A DNA stretch of 64,000 nucleotides from Oreohelix idahoensis (lineage: Eukaryota > Mollusca > Gastropoda > Stylommatophora > Oreohelicidae): positions 186,001 to 250,000 of the forward strand of contig JAMPIV010022930.1 in the NCBI GenBank assembly GCA_024509875.1, written 5' to 3'. Shown here piece after piece: positions 1 through 11,935 of this stretch (positions are counted from its first letter, which is position 1; every line of letters begins with the position of its first letter). Position numbers and translations under genes: made by a program. The notes under the pieces are model-generated. The model saw only the letters and a program-made list of their open reading frames with translations. It ran no database searches and had not been told where the DNA came from.

Positions 1-170
1 CGCCATTGCCTAGGTCTGAGATCAGTAGGTGGTCTATCACTAATTTCTTGTAAATATTGTCCATAAGGGAAAGGGGTCAATTTCCCAGCTTGTAGCCAAG
101 ATGGCAGACCTCGTTAAAATTCATTTGTCTCCTAACGTGATCCATTTCATCTGATTTCATTTTATGGGGA

Positions 171-1075
171 TTACTTCATTAGGTTGCCAGTTTTACTTCA
201 TGAGATTGCCAGTTTTACATCATGAGGTTGCCAGTTTTACTTCATGAGGTTGCTAGTATATGTCATGAGGTTGCCAGTTTACATCATGAGATCTCTAGTT
301 TTACATAATTAGGTTGCCAATTTTACTTCATGAGGTTGCCAGTTTTACTTCATGAGGTTGCCAGTTTTACATCATGAGGTTGCCAGTTTTACATCATGAG
401 ATTGCCAGTTTTACATCATGAGGTTGCCAGTATTTGTCATGAGGTTGCCAGTTTACATCATGAGATTGCCAGTTTTACTTCATGAGGTTGCCAGTTTTAC
501 TTCATGAGATTGCCAGTTTTACATCATGAGATTGCCAGTTTTACATCATGAGATTGCCAGTTTTACATCATGAGATTGCCAGTTTTACTTCATGAGGTTG
601 CCAGTTTTACATCATGAGATTGCTAGTTTTACATCATGAGATTGCCAGTTTTACATCATGAGATTGCCAGTTTTACATCATGAGGTTGCCAGTATTTGTC
701 ATGAGGTTGCCAGTTTACATCATGAGATTGCCAGTTTTACTTCATGAGGTTGCCAGTTTTACTTCATGAGATTGCCAGTTTTACATCATGAGATTGCCAG
801 TTTTACATCATGAGATTGCCAGTTTTACATCATGAGATTGCCAGTTTTACATCATGAGATTGCCAGTTTTACATCATGAGATTGCCAGTTTTACATCATG
901 AGATTGCCAGTTTTACATCATGAGATTGCCAGTTTTCCATCATGAGATTGCCAGTTTTACATCATGAGGTTGCCAGTATTTGTCATGAGGTTGCCAGTTT
1001 TACATCATGAGATTGCCAGTTTTACTTCATGAGGTTGCCATTATATGTCATGAGGTTGCCAGTTTATATCAAATA
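171..1075. repeat. 22-bp minisatellite, about 40 copies
   Basis: A tandem array with unit close to TTTTACATCATGAGATTGCCAG (22 bases shown here as TTTTACATCATGAG then ATTGCCAG). Variants switch ACATC/ACTTC and GAGATT/GAGGTT, and some units are shortened to TATTTGTC. The order of variants recurs: a block with the shortened unit appears near 425-500, 685-750 and 970-1050, so there is a higher-order pattern. It lies outside any coding sequence I can find and is probably intronic to the myosin gene. Confidence 0.95.
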
Positions 1076-1636
1076 GTTGTTTCACAATTCCCAGAAGTTG
1101 GATTCTTCTATCTATTTTATTATAACATTCAGTCCAAACGAGATCTTATCTTCAGTGAACCAACAACATTTATTTGAACTTTAAAAGAAAAAGTTTTCAC
1201 ACTTTGCACACTCGATAATAGGTGATTTGGAAGCTTTAATTTTGAATTCAAGATGACGATAATATGGATTCATATTAGATGATTCAGTCATGGTCCAATT
1301 AAATCTTCCACTAGCTTCATTTATTTCTAACTATAATTTGATGAATGACAGTGCATGAGTCAGGTATGCGGAACATGGTATTCAGTTACTGATAGTAGTG
1401 ATGCTGCGCAGTCAATAGTGTGTCGTCATGGGTATTTAAAAAATAGCCAATTAATTTTCCTGATTTACCACATTCTACGACTGTTGCATTATACGTTTTT
1501 GTTCCTCAAATAATTCAGGATATCATATGACTACTTATGTGACAGATTTCATTTTCTTCAATCATTTCTGCTGAAAGAAAAACACAGCCAGAAATGTTCC
1601 CATCACATATAACAGATTTGCATGTCGTGTGTAAAA

Positions 1637-1640
<4 letters not shown>
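1076..1640. other. No recognised feature
   Basis: AT-rich unique-looking DNA between the minisatellite and a TA microsatellite. I see no exon with plausible splice borders and no repeat end. Confidence 0.4.
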
Positions 1641-1679
<39 letters not shown>

Positions 1680-1719
1680 TATAATATATATATTATATAT
1701 ATATAATATACTATATATA
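1641..1719. repeat. TA microsatellite
   Basis: Almost pure alternating TA, directly preceding a LINE coding fragment. A longer TA run follows the same fragment at 2188-2302, so the LINE fragment is bracketed by TA tracts. Confidence 0.95.
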
Positions 1720-2302
<583 letters not shown>

Positions 2303-2319
2303 TCATAATAATAATAGCC

Positions 2320-3150
2320 CCTTCAGTCATAACTGACTATGGGAATGCGCCCCTAATGTGATAGCCCTCAGCTGCTTATTTTCCTGGTGTTCCTTTTGAC
2401 AATTTCTCCTCTCTTCTGCTTTGCCGTGAGAGCTTCTTTTCGCTCAATCTGAGGTGGCACCGTAGAGAGCATCGCTACTTGGTGCGATCAGCAGCTTCAT
2501 CCTCCCAGGCTGCTGGATTTATGTCCAGTTCCCTCATGTCTCTCTTGCACATATCTTTGAACCTCAGCTGCGGTCGCCCAAATGTTCTTTTGCCATCTGT
2601 CAGTTGTCTGTAGAAGATATCTTTCAGGATCCAACCATCTTCCATGCGGCGGACACGGCCAAGCCAGTGTAGTCTGCACTGTCTGAGCAGTGTATACATG
2701 CTTTGAAGGCAAGCGCATGACAACACTTCAACATTTGTCACTTTGTCCTTCAACGAAATACCGAGGAATGCGTAGACACTGTAGATGGAAGGTATTGAGC
2801 CTTATTTCTTGCTTAGCATAGGTTGTCCATGTCTCGCTGCCACAAAGAAGTGTGCTGGTAATCTAGGTGTTATATAACACAGCTTTGGTCTATGTTGTGA
2901 GTTTGGAGTTTCCCCAAACACGCGTTGTGAGGCGGGCAAAGGTGGCTGCAGCTTTGCCAATGTGGCTGTCAATTTCTATGTCCAGAGAGAGTTTGTTGTT
3001 GATGGTAGACCCCAGGTATGTAAAGTGGTGCACCATATATATATGCTATCTAAGCACATCATTCTTGGTTCACATAACCTTGAATTGGTTCATTGGTACA
3101 GAATTACCGACTGATTTCTTGAGTACTTGATGGTGAAAACTGTCTTCTTA
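2320..3150 (-). mobile_element. LINE 3' fragment (second family), minus strand
   Basis: The minus strand encodes a second type of LINE tail with the motifs RLHWLGRVRRM, DGKRTFGRPQLRFKD and AAWEDEAADR. Further upstream on the minus strand (towards 3100) it keeps matching the same reading theme in broken frames. The same family occurs on the + strand at 22620-23095. The 3' end lies at the GCCCCTTCAGTCATAACTGA segment near 2320. It is 5'-truncated and frame-broken, so it is a dead copy. Confidence 0.75.
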
Positions 3151-3334
3151 TGGCGGAGTTGCTATGGTATGTCAAGCATTACAAAAAATGTCACTTTTCT
3201 CTGCTTCAGCTGTTTGTTTTATGTACCCTGGCAACGGTACAACATATTTTTCTACAGCCATTTCCCTTCTGGTCCCTTTATTCATAGAGACCACTCCCTA
3301 TGATGTCATTAGGGAAACCCTAACAAAGCTAAAT

Positions 3335-4401
3335 TTAACTCTTTGACTCCAGACCAACGCTCTGAGCGTTGCAAAATTCAACGGGCCGTGCCAGCGCAAC
3401 GCTCGGAGCGTTGTTTTTAGTTTATCACGAATAAACCCCAAAAATTGTCCGTTTAATGCAGTTCGTATTTTAAAACTCGTAGAATGACTTCCGCTACTAT
3501 TTAAACAACTAATTTGACTGTAGTTAAGCAGCACATGTGCATGTTTTGATGTTATTATCACAATTTGTGTGACGATTCGCGTGTTTGCGTTTTTCGTTGT
3601 TATTGCTAGAGAAATGTCACGCTTTATATTTACATTTTCTAAGTCTCCTAAGCAAATAATTGTGTCAAACTACTTTGATACATTGCTGACGATTGTTTGG
3701 TAGTCAAAGTTTGTTGTCAAAATTCGGAACCGGTGCAGAAAAGCTAGACACATTAGATTTAGTTGATGAGTGGGCGTAGTCATATTCTGGCCGATCAAAA
3801 AGCAACAAAACTAGACCTACCGTAACATCTAATCACTAGTCCTAGGTAGAAGATGAAGCTAGGGATACAATTAAAACATTAAACAAGTGTTAAAAAGTTT
3901 TTATATGACGTTATTCTTCTTTATTTGTTTGAAAATTACGTAATGCACGATTGCATAATTTATTTTTTTCTTACAAGGGACCACAGTAAAAACTGGTGTG
4001 AATAACACTAAATGTACGAATTGTGGCCATAAGCAATGTTTTTTTTACTTTGTATATGGATTAACTTGATGTTTCAAGACTAAAAAGAAAGTTTTATTGT
4101 CTGCAACAGTAATTTGTCTTTGGTAAGATCGTATTCTACAGTTAACTTTTTAGTGTTTTTCAATTTTACATGCAAAGTGTTTTAAGTATACCGAACACAC
4201 TTGTGTTAATACTACCAAAGATGTTATATATTACAATTCTCTATCCATTTTCCTACACTTTTGGTTTATAATAAGTACATGTTCACAAAAAAAAGATTAA
4301 CATAAAGTTTACACTAAAAGACAGTACACTTCACCGTTTAGAATTCTTCAAAAAATAATTATGGCACAGGGTGGAAAATAATTATGGAGTCAAAGAGTTA
4401 A
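3335..4401. mobile_element. piggyBac-type MITE with TTAA ends
   Basis: The element is bounded by TTAA on both sides. The ends read TTAACTCTTTGACTCC on the left and the exact reverse complement GGAGTCAAAGAGTTAA on the right. TTAA target sites and a CTCTTTG-type terminus are typical of piggyBac superfamily elements. The 1067-bp interior has no transposase coding region, so it is non-autonomous. Just inside the left end are two near-identical palindromes, AACGCTCTGAGCGTT and AACGCTCGGAGCGTT, likely subterminal transposase-binding motifs. The superfamily is known biology; the role of the palindromes is inference. Confidence 0.85.
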
Positions 4402-4699
4402 GTGTCACTGTGAGAAGTTCTCGGCATAGGCAGGAAGACAACAGAATGCTAACATTTGGGAGTCATGACCCAAGTGGTCCCGCTTTCCCCTTAGAGTGTA
4501 AAGGAGATAAAAGGGCAGAAGCACTTGTCTGATGGGGTGACTTTCTCTGATGATCAGATTTCCTCCTGTTTTATTGCTCTGGATAGAGTTTCCTATCATA
4601 TGCAATGGAATGTATGGGACATTTTATTTTCTGTTTTTTTACTGAAGTTTCTTTGATAATAATAGTAAAAGTGGATAGCTAAAATATGTTTTTTCTTTA

Positions 4700-5565
4700 A
4701 AGATAGCCCCCATAGCAGATGCTGCAGTAGGGGAGTGAGGTGTTAGAGACTTCACTATAAAAGGTCCAGCTTTATGAGGTGGGTTGACTAGTTCCCTTCC
4801 TCACAACCTTTGACTTCTCTAAATCAAGAACAGAGTCATGTACTCAATTACAGCTGGGTAATGTATTGAGGCATATCTAGAGTCATCTTTATGTGACCAT
4901 CAGCTATGCACAGTGCTACTATATACATACGTGAATGTGAACCTCTGTCTGTGAGGCTAATTACACCCTCATTGACTCTTGAAATCATCCACACACTTTC
5001 AGGGATTTCCCCTGTGGTGAAAATTATTGAGAACCCAGCATTGCACACTAAGCTTGGAGAAGTCACTTGAGCCCCACACGTGATTGTTTGGCTTTGACCT
5101 GGTTGATTTCATGCAGGAGGATCTCACTATGGAGCCAGTGAAAGGTAGGGGGAACTGGGAAGTGGTTCTGTGCAGGATGTGACAATTCCTTGGGAGAGCC
5201 TAGAACCAGAGCACAATATTTTAGCTCTGCATAGTTGGAGAGCCCCTTTGGATGGCGGGGAATGCTCAGTATGCCAAACGCTGTGACAATCCTTTAAATG
5301 CAAGCCAAGCTTGAGAAACTGGAGCTCATGACTTCAAATCAGCTTGTTTCAAAATGGCGGAAAAGCCTAGATCTACAGTGTAGATAATACCAAGAAGTTT
5401 TCAACTTGGTATTGGCTGCAAAAGAGTGCGAGAAGCTCAGCAGCCCTAGTTAAACAACAACAACAGCAGCAGCTGGGTAGACAGGAGCACGGCACTACCA
5501 GGTTGTGATTCCAGAGCCTGGTAACTTTGCCGTGAGTGACAGGTGTTCTAACCACTTAGCTCAGA
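4700..5565 (-). repeat. Long tRNA-headed SINE-like repeat, minus strand
   Basis: Read on the minus strand, it begins near 5565 with a tRNA-like head (GTCTGAGCTAAGTGGTTAGA) and an ACCCAGCTG segment. A body of roughly 600 bases follows. The body part 4860-5450 has an inverted partner at 61655-62270 in this window. The segment at 4700-4850 matches the tail found in the SINE copies near 53272 and 54690. It could be one long SINE or a SINE joined to another repeat. No coding potential. Confidence 0.6.
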
Positions 5566-5603
5566 CGCTATTTATATCTTTACATGTTTGAAATTCTCTG
5601 CAG

Positions 5604-5718
5604 GTTTTATACAAAGTGTCTGGATTCCTGGATAAAAATAATGACCTGCTGTTTCGAGATTTGTCTCAGGCCATGCATCAGTGCTCACACCCCATGCTCC
5701 AGCAGCTGTTCCCAGAAG
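5604..5718 (+). CDS. Class I myosin (Myo1b-like), motor-domain exon
   Basis: Internal exon, 115 nt, preceded by a pyrimidine tract and CAG and followed by GTATGT. It starts in phase 0 and ends one base into a codon. The translation contains GFLDKNNDLLFRDLSQAM and HPMLQQLFPEG, the class I myosin segment behind the HYAGKV-type motif in the lower 50-kDa region. The myosin heavy chain is an actin-dependent ATPase motor. Short-tailed class I members link membranes to actin. The preceding exon is not visible in this window, so the gene begins outside. The next exon, 6836-6891, is in phase. Assignment to class I is firm; Myo1b over Myo1a is inferred from the number of IQ motifs downstream. Confidence 0.95.
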
Positions 5719-5794
5719 GTATGTAGTCATTGAATGAGAGAGTTTTACTTTTATTGTTCTATAAAGATCCTTATCATGCTTTTCTAATTGACAG

Positions 5795-6765
5795 AAGGGG
5801 ACAGGAAGTTGGAAAGGTACAAGCATCACAGGAAGAGGCAAAGAGTTTTATCAGGAATAAAATATCTTCCTTATTTCTGACTCCAGCTCGTCTTCTCCAG
5901 TCTGCCTCTACAATACAGGTGTTTGGTTTTGAGCACCATCTTCGTTGCACACACACAACTCCATCTGTGCTCTGGTCTCCTCCCTTAGATCACATAAGGA
6001 ACATCTCAGCACAGTGCACAAACTCCTTAGCACCAACAAGGATCCCAATGTGTGTATACATGAATTACGCATTGTATAAATATTTTTGTGGCAGGTAGGG
6101 TTTTCTTGCTAGCGCAGCGGCCAAGTGGCCTACTCTTTATGATTTTCAACTGCTTCGGAATTTTTAACGTGTGCAGCTTGCACATGGGACCTCCTATTGT
6201 TTTACCCTTGTCTGAGAAGACACAGCATTTGATCTCTCTACCCAGGAGATCAGGAGGAAGTATGACATTGTTAGGACCCACTGGGTCTGAAAAAAATTAC
6301 CATCAGATATATTCCCTGTATTTGGAACCGAACCTGGTACCCTTAGAATTAGAGGCGGATGCCATACCTCTTAGCCATTCCGACCCCTACAGTGCAGGAA
6401 CAAGTGGGAAACATTGCATCTAGGACAGCAAACCAAAAAAACAAAAAAGGTGCGTATTACCAGTTAAGCATAAATGAACAAGTGGTAATCTTGAGACTTC
6501 ACACAGGCCACAACAGAGTGGAGTACCGTCTATTCAATAAGCCAAAGATAGGAACTACTGTGCCAGTGATAAAATGACCACTGAACATGTGCTTCAAAAG
6601 TGCCCAACATATGTGGAACAGAAAAAAGTACGTATGTTTGTCACCAGTATCATTCCTGGACAAACTCTGTAGAGACACCAACAACCTGAAGTTGATCACT
6701 GCTTTCTTAAAACATATTCAAATTTACATCTGAAGGTGTACGAAGAAGAGGAGTTTCTGGAGTAG
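5795..6765 (+). mobile_element. LINE 3' fragment (CNCG family), split by a SINE
   Basis: Two pieces, 5795-5876 and about 6430-6765, encode the same product tail as the longer copy at 23570-23965: EEAKSFIR, then YQLSINEQVV, LRLHTGHNRVEYRLFNK and a degraded cysteine-rich end. The gap is filled by a SINE on the opposite strand. The copy lies in the short intron between two myosin exons. Confidence 0.75.
5877..6429 (-). repeat. SINE family C, minus strand
   Basis: On the minus strand a tRNA-like head near 6393-6330 shows GGAATGGCTAAGAGGTATGG (A box region) and GGTTCGGTTCC (B box). A body of about 450 bases follows. A second copy in the opposite orientation is at 53592-54062, with matching head, middle (AAAATATTTATA, GTGCTGAGATC) and end. 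A third partial copy is at 60825-60912. The edges are approximate because no clear target-site duplication was found. Confidence 0.75.
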
Positions 6766-6835
6766 TTTGAACACTTGCACCAATCAGCATGGTACAATAC
6801 GATGATGACAACTTTATTTCTGTCTCTGCTTTCAG

Positions 6836-6891
6836 GAAACCCAACAGAGAGCTCTCTGAAAAGACCAGCCACCGCAGGTTCTCAGTTTAAA
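6836..6891 (+). CDS. Class I myosin (Myo1b-like), loop-2 region exon
   Basis: Internal exon, 56 nt, between TTTCAG and GTAAGT. Joined to the preceding exon it completes a glycine codon and reads GNPTESSLKRPATAGSQFK. This corresponds to the loop-2/actin-interface segment that precedes the conserved QFK...LM helix of class I myosins. It ends in phase 0. The intron before it (1117 bp) is largely a LINE with a nested SINE. Confidence 0.93.
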
Positions 6892-7092
6892 GTAAGTCCT
6901 GTTTTGTTAATTTTAATAGTTCATTTTTTTCTTCTCTTCTGGACTGTTTTATATCACAGTGAGATGGCACCTGCCTAATCAAGGGACACAGCAAGAAATT
7001 ATTAGGAAGTCTCAAATCATCATCAGCTAAAGATAGGAACTACTGATGAGTGTATCTGGGGCACTGATAGAATGCCTCCTAATCATCTACTT

Positions 7093-7709
7093 CAGTGTTT
7101 CTTAACCTATTGGAGGTCCAGCACCCCTTTACAGCATCTTAAGAAGCCTCGCACTCCTTTAAAACATCTTAAGAAGCCATTATAATAATATGTAATATTT
7201 TAATTTGAACTTTTAATATAAAGTAGCTCTCTCTCTCTCTCTTGTATTGCAGGGCAGAAATATAAAAAGACAATTATGCCTATTTCTTTACTTCGATAAA
7301 ATAAAGATTTCGTTCGTTCGTCCATTCGTTATCCTCTAGCTCACAAAATGTACCAAAAATGAGAAAAATAGATACAAGTATGTTTTGGGCAGATGTCATT
7401 TACAAAATATGACTAAGATTCGGCATTGAATTCACGTTGTCAATGTTCTGTTTTGTACAAATACATTTCAGTTCTGTGTATTACATAATGTTAATGATGA
7501 TTCGCCTTCTAAAATAACTGGCATGTCTCATGCCCCCCTGAAGGTAGGTCTAGCACCCCACAGGGGGTAGGTCTAGCACCCCACAGGGGGTAGGTCTAGC
7601 ACCCCACAGGGGGTAGGTCTAGCACCCCACAGGGGGTAGGTCTAGCACCCCACGGGGGGTAGGTCTAGCACCCCACAGGGATACATGCACCACTGGTAAA
7701 GAAGCACTG
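7093..7709. mobile_element. hAT-type non-autonomous element with 8-bp TSD ATCTACTT
   Basis: The left end reads CAGTGTTTCTTAACC. The right end is the reverse complement of CAGTGCTTCTTTACC. Both fit the CAGNGNTTCTNAACC style of hAT superfamily TIRs. The 8-bp duplication ATCTACTT is perfect (7085-7092 and 7710-7717). The interior has no transposase and contains a 23-bp minisatellite near its right end. It is inserted in a LINE relic. Confidence 0.92.
7545..7681. repeat. 23-bp minisatellite inside the hAT element
   Basis: About six copies of GGGGGTAGGTCTAGCACCCCACA, shown here as GGGGGTAGGTCTAG plus CACCCCACA, with one G/A variant. The unit resembles the subterminal GGTCCAGCACCCC segment at the element's other end (7113-7126), suggesting it expanded from the TIR-proximal sequence. 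Confidence 0.92.
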
Positions 7710-7889
7710 ATCTACTTCAAAGATGCTCAACATGTGAGGATCAGAGAAAGCTCATATAGCCATCACCAGCACCATTCCTGGAAACACTCTATGTAGATAC
7801 CGAAACCTCAAGCTGACTACTGCTGTCTTTGAATATATTAAAATTGACGTCTGAAAGTGAACGCAGAAGAAGAAATCGTCATAACTCCC

Positions 7890-8215
7890 CCCTTCATCTT
7901 CAAAAGGATTACAGGCTTTCAACAAACTTATGCTAAGACTTCCTGTCCTGTGTCATCAGCTCAAGGTCTTTCCATGCCATCTTCATCCCCTCCAGATATC
8001 TTCTCCGTCTGCTCCATATTGTTTTGCTGAAGTTTTTTTGTGGCTTAAAATTTCTTCAGGATGGTATATTGGCCACATGCCCAACCCTCCTTATTAGCCT
8101 CTTACAATATGCTGGTAGTTTACAGTGTTACTGTCTTAGGAAGTCACAAAGACGACAAGATATAGAGTGCTGAACTCTTGTTGTCGTTCAAGGTTATAAT
8201 TTTTAAAAAAATAAA
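7890..8215 (-). mobile_element. LINE 3' fragment (TTGA-tail family), minus strand
   Basis: It matches the 3' end of the LINE family seen at 9435-9610, 17891-18870 and 24050-24290 on the minus strand and at 30035-30600 on the + strand. On the + strand it reads TTCAACAAACTTATGC followed by TTCCTGTCCTGTG. Only short, degraded coding remains. Confidence 0.6.
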
Positions 8216-8229
8216 TAGATAGAGAAGGG

Positions 8230-8515
8230 AGCCACGGTAGGCAATGGTTAGTGCACTGGCTTCCTAGCTCGGTGGTCTATGGTTCGATCCCCAGTTGAAG
8301 TGGGATTTTCTTTAGACTGCAAATGGCTCTGGGGTCGACCCAGTCTCATGAATTGGGTACCAGGGCAACTCTGGGAAGGTTAAAGGCGGCCGGCGAGATG
8401 CTGACCACACCACCCCTAGAGTGCTGATGGTAAAAGAAAAAACATGGGCCTAACACATTATATTCCCAATATGCCTCAATGGGTATGTAACGGGATACTT
8501 TACCTTTACCCTTCC
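8230..8515 (+). repeat. SINE family A, plus strand
   Basis: The tRNA-derived head shows AATGGTTAGTGCACTGGC (A box) and GGTTCGATCCC (perfect B box). A body of about 200 bases and a TTTACC-type 3' tail follow. The flanks carry a duplication around AGAGAAGGG (8221-8229 and 8521-8529; a few more bases match with one change). A second copy on the minus strand at 51499-51784 has its own TSD, confirming the element's limits. It is not a tRNA gene. Confidence 0.9.
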
Positions 8516-8615
8516 TAGACAGAGAAGGGTAATGGGAATTTTAGAGAGAGACAAAATATTTATTACCAGGTGGAAAATGAAAACTGTAAATGAAAAAAAA
8601 GTATAGGAGATTAGC

Positions 8616-9035
8616 TGGGAAAATACATTCATAATTAGACCTTTTACGCTAGGGAAAATACATTCATAATTAGACCTTTCACACTAGGGAAAATACATTC
8701 ATAATTAGACCTTTCACATTAGGGAAAATACATTCATAATTAGACCTTTCACACTAGGGAAAATACATTCATAATTAGACCTTTCACACTAGGGAAAATA
8801 CATTCATAATTAGACCTTTCACACTAGGGAAAATACATTCATAATTAGACCTTTCACACTAGGGAAAATACATTTATAATTAGACCTTTGACACTAGGGA
8901 AAATACATTCATCATTATACCTTTCACACTAGGAAAAATACATTCATAATTAGACCTTTGACACTAGGGAAAATACATTCATAATTAGACCTTTAACACT
9001 AGGGAAAATACGTTCATAATTAGACCTTTAACACT
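8616..9035. repeat. 35-bp minisatellite, about 12 copies
   Basis: The unit is AGGGAAAATACATTCATAA then TTAGACCTTTCACACT. Copies are nearly identical in the middle and degrade towards both ends (TTCACA, TTGACA and TTTAACA variants). Directly after the array comes a LINE fragment. Confidence 0.95.
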
Positions 9036-9260
9036 AATGAATATCCATGTGGAACCAGAATCCAGACCCCTGAACACCTTCTCTAAAAGTGCGCATCCTA
9101 CAAAGACCTATGACATCCGACCCGGCCAGAGGGTGCAGAGCTGAGGCAGATGCTAACGGAGTTGCAGCATAGATTTGGAAAAGACTGTGAACTTCATCCT
9201 GGCAAAGGGCCTGCAGATTTAGCATGACTAACGAACTGACCACAGAAGAAAATAGTGGAA
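9036..9260 (+). mobile_element. LINE C-terminal fragment
   Basis: The + strand keeps TPEHLL, GAELRQMLTELQHRFG and GPADLA in partly broken frames and ends ATTTAGCATGACTAACGAACTG. A related segment with the same ending is at 62290-62430. This is the extreme C-terminus of a non-LTR ORF and is not functional. Confidence 0.65.
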
Positions 9261-9306
9261 TAATTAATTCCATAGTGCTATTATTATTGTGTTTTCATGC
9301 TTTCAG

Positions 9307-9372
9307 ACATCAGTAACTGAGCTAATGAAGAATTTGAGTTCAAAGAATCCAAACTACATCAGATGTATCAAG
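9307..9372 (+). CDS. Class I myosin (Myo1b-like), strut exon
   Basis: Internal exon, 66 nt (22 codons), between TTTCAG and GTAAGT, phase 0 at both ends. It encodes VTELMKNLSSKNPNYIRCIK, the highly conserved helix and PNYIRCIK strand next to the reactive-thiol region of myosins. It is followed by a 13.8-kb intron filled with nested transposons; the next exon begins with the matching PND at 23178. Confidence 0.97.
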
Positions 9373-9434
9373 GTAAGTAACTCTTTATAACTTCACTTGA
9401 GCAGACTTCAATAACATTAAGAGAATGATAATGA

Positions 9435-9610
9435 TTCAATCAATCAATACCCTTTAGCTCCCCAAGGAGCATAGGCCTTCAACAAACACATGCCAAGTCT
9501 TCATATCCTGTGCCATCCGCTCAAGTTCTTTCCAAGTTTTCCTCATCATTTTCACTTCTTTCTCCAGTTCTCCTTCTTCAATTTACCTCTATTTCTTTTA
9601 CTCATGCAAC
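9435..9610 (-). mobile_element. LINE 3' end fragment (TTGA-tail family), minus strand
   Basis: Begins with CAATCAATCAATACCC, the complement of a TTGA-repeat tail, then CCAAGGAGCATAGGCCTTCA. Both are shared with 24050-24290. On the minus strand this is the final part of the ORF and the 3' UTR. No intact coding. Confidence 0.7.
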
Positions 9611-10330
9611 TCCAGAACAAAGACTGCCATGTAAAGCTATCAACATTACTATTGATAGCAGTCCTAATGATGAACTGTATGAAAAAATGAAAACTTCTGA
9701 TGATCAGATTTGCCTCCTGTTGTAGTACTCTATATAAAGTTTCATGTCATTCTTTTAACTCCCAGATAAGCTCCCAGTATCTCTTCAACAAATTTACGCC
9801 AAGCATACATGCCACACACTATGGTTTACCCATAATCTGTACGGGGTGTTTGCGTTTTCAGATGTGTACGGCCCGTACAAACATCTGTACGGGTTTTTTC
9901 GCCTAATTATTAAACATACATATAAATCGATCGTCTTGTGCCACTACCGTAGCCGTAATTTGCGTCATTTTTAATGTTATTTGCAAGAGAGTTAGCTTCC
10001 GTTTTCGATCTTTATTTAGTAATGGGAGTATCCGCGTTTATTTTCTGTGAATCTTTTAAATCGCAATCAATCGGCATCGAACACGCGGCCATTTTCGCTC
10101 TAATTTTAATGAATTCTGACTCTGATGCGATGACAAGGAGATCTTTGTCTTTATTAGCGCTAATATCGGTTCTCAGAATATGGGTGATGGCAGAGATGGA
10201 AACGAAAGTAGAATGTCATTGCTAGTATGTATAATTTTAGGGGTTAGGATTAGGTTTATCGGAAAGGTTTAGGGTTACGGCCGAATGTCAGTGCTGACGA
10301 GGGCGTTTGTTGCTTTGCTACTGATGATGG

Positions 10331-11934
10331 TGTTGCGTGCATATTTTGACGCACATATTACAAAAATCGATATGGCTATTTAATATGGAAAAAATATAGA
10401 CATTCATTCATTTGTGTATGAAAATGCTGTCTATGGTAAAGCTAGATAATTCATGATTGATTTACACTTTTGATCATAGGAGTAATCGTTCTTGATATTG
10501 ATTCGGCGCATGGATATTGCACTCATGTCCGTACTTATTTGTTAGGGCCAGAAAATAGATTAATTTGCTTATTATGTTTATGGCCTGAATTCATATGTAT
10601 TACATATTATTAGTACAAGTAGAATCAGTCCTATATTGTATATTTTGGATGGGTAGGCAGGACTATATTCTTGTTATGCCGCTCTAGCGGAAGTATGAGT
10701 TGTCTTGACAAGTCGTGAGGAGTTCCGATGTACCGTTTACATTGGCGGGTTACGCATTTTCAAGGGCTGGTACATTCTTAAGTAAAAATGATTTATGAAG
10801 TGGTTTTTCTTCTGTAGGAGATTGTGTCTCTACTAGAGTTTGTGTTAGAGACTCTCCTAATGTACGGTATCATGTATGATTCGGACCCCAGGTAATGCCA
10901 GACCCTATTTTTGATGATCTCATGTCGGTTAGACCTAGCTGGAATTTTGTGCTTCGCAACGCTAGGGTCGTGTTTGTATCGACGAAGATGACGGGCTTCC
11001 ATACAGCAGTAATGTCTACGTGAAGTAACTGGATTACTGTAGAACTGTATGGAGAAACTTTAGGAAATTGTTCATATGCATTTCAAATTAACTTTGGCTT
11101 ATATATACCCTCCTGTGAGTGAGTGAGCGACAACTTAGGAAGGCGGCCATGTTACATTCCTGTCATCATATTTTTGAATCACTGTCCAGAGAACGGGGCA
11201 TGTATCTTACTATTCGGACAGTGGCAAGGAGATATCAATTTTGATAGAAACCCCTTATCGTGGTTTCATAATATGATATAAACTATGAACATAAAGCAAC
11301 TTTAGTTACTTACCGATCCGCCTTCACTGACGCGTTTAGTCAGATAGGGGATGCGGCCATAATGTATGATAACATTGGAAGCTATTGATGTACTACCCAT
11401 GATATATGAATGTGTCATGACATGGGATCTACTATGTATGCCTGCAAATTGATGTGTCAACATATACCCATGATTTACTCGTTATGTCCCAGTGTGTGCG
11501 TCTAAATAAACTGTGTAAAAAAGATTCCAGCAGTCTGCATTGGTGCCTTGTAGACACAAGTGAATGAGTGCTTAGATTGGTCAGAACACGAACAGTCCAC
11601 CATTCGCGTTAATCACACTCTACACTTCCACTCCATATATACACCATCCTGCGTCGGTTGAATTGACCAAGTTTAGGGCCTGCTCCCCCTGGAGCCTTAG
11701 AGGGAAACTACTGCTTACAGCTGTCTTTGCCTTCCCTAACTCAGGACTAGGGTGAGTTACCCATTTACAGCTGGGTAGACTGGAGCATGCCTGATCTCAA
11801 CAACTCTGTACACTACAATGGACATATACAGTAGTGGCACCACAAACAACATGCTACAGTGATTGATAGTGGAGCTTTACCGAAGAAAGAGAACACACTT
11901 TACACAATACAGCCACACTTTACAGTGGTTTACA
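10331..11934 (+). repeat. 5' LTR of the pol-less element
   Basis: 1604 bp, starts TGTTGCGTGC and ends GTGGTTTACA. Contains AGTGTGTGCGTCTAAATAAA near 11500, a probable poly(A)-signal region. It parallels AGTGTGTACGTCCAATTAAA in the LTR of the element at 41804-51263. Near its 3' end it includes a stretch (11690-11800) related to SINE family B (ACCCATTTACAGCTGGGTAG). Confidence 0.93.
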
Positions 11935-11935
11935 G

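Larger units (their letters stand above)
7010..7900 (+). mobile_element. LINE 3' fragment (CNCG family), split by a hAT element
   Basis: Flanks of the hAT element (7010-7092 and 7710-7900) join to the same LINE tail seen at 23570-23965: AAGATAGGAACTACTGATGA on the left, and the segment ending near GAACGCAGAAGAAGAAAT on the right. The frame is lost, so it is a relic. Confidence 0.7.

Noticed and set aside
171..1075. CRISPR-like array
   Set aside because: Direct tandem units without spacers, in animal intron DNA. It is a minisatellite.
8230..8300. tRNA gene (A and B boxes present)
   Set aside because: No acceptor stem closes and the sequence runs into a conserved SINE body with a TSD. The same holds for the heads at 24754, 54688 and 51784.
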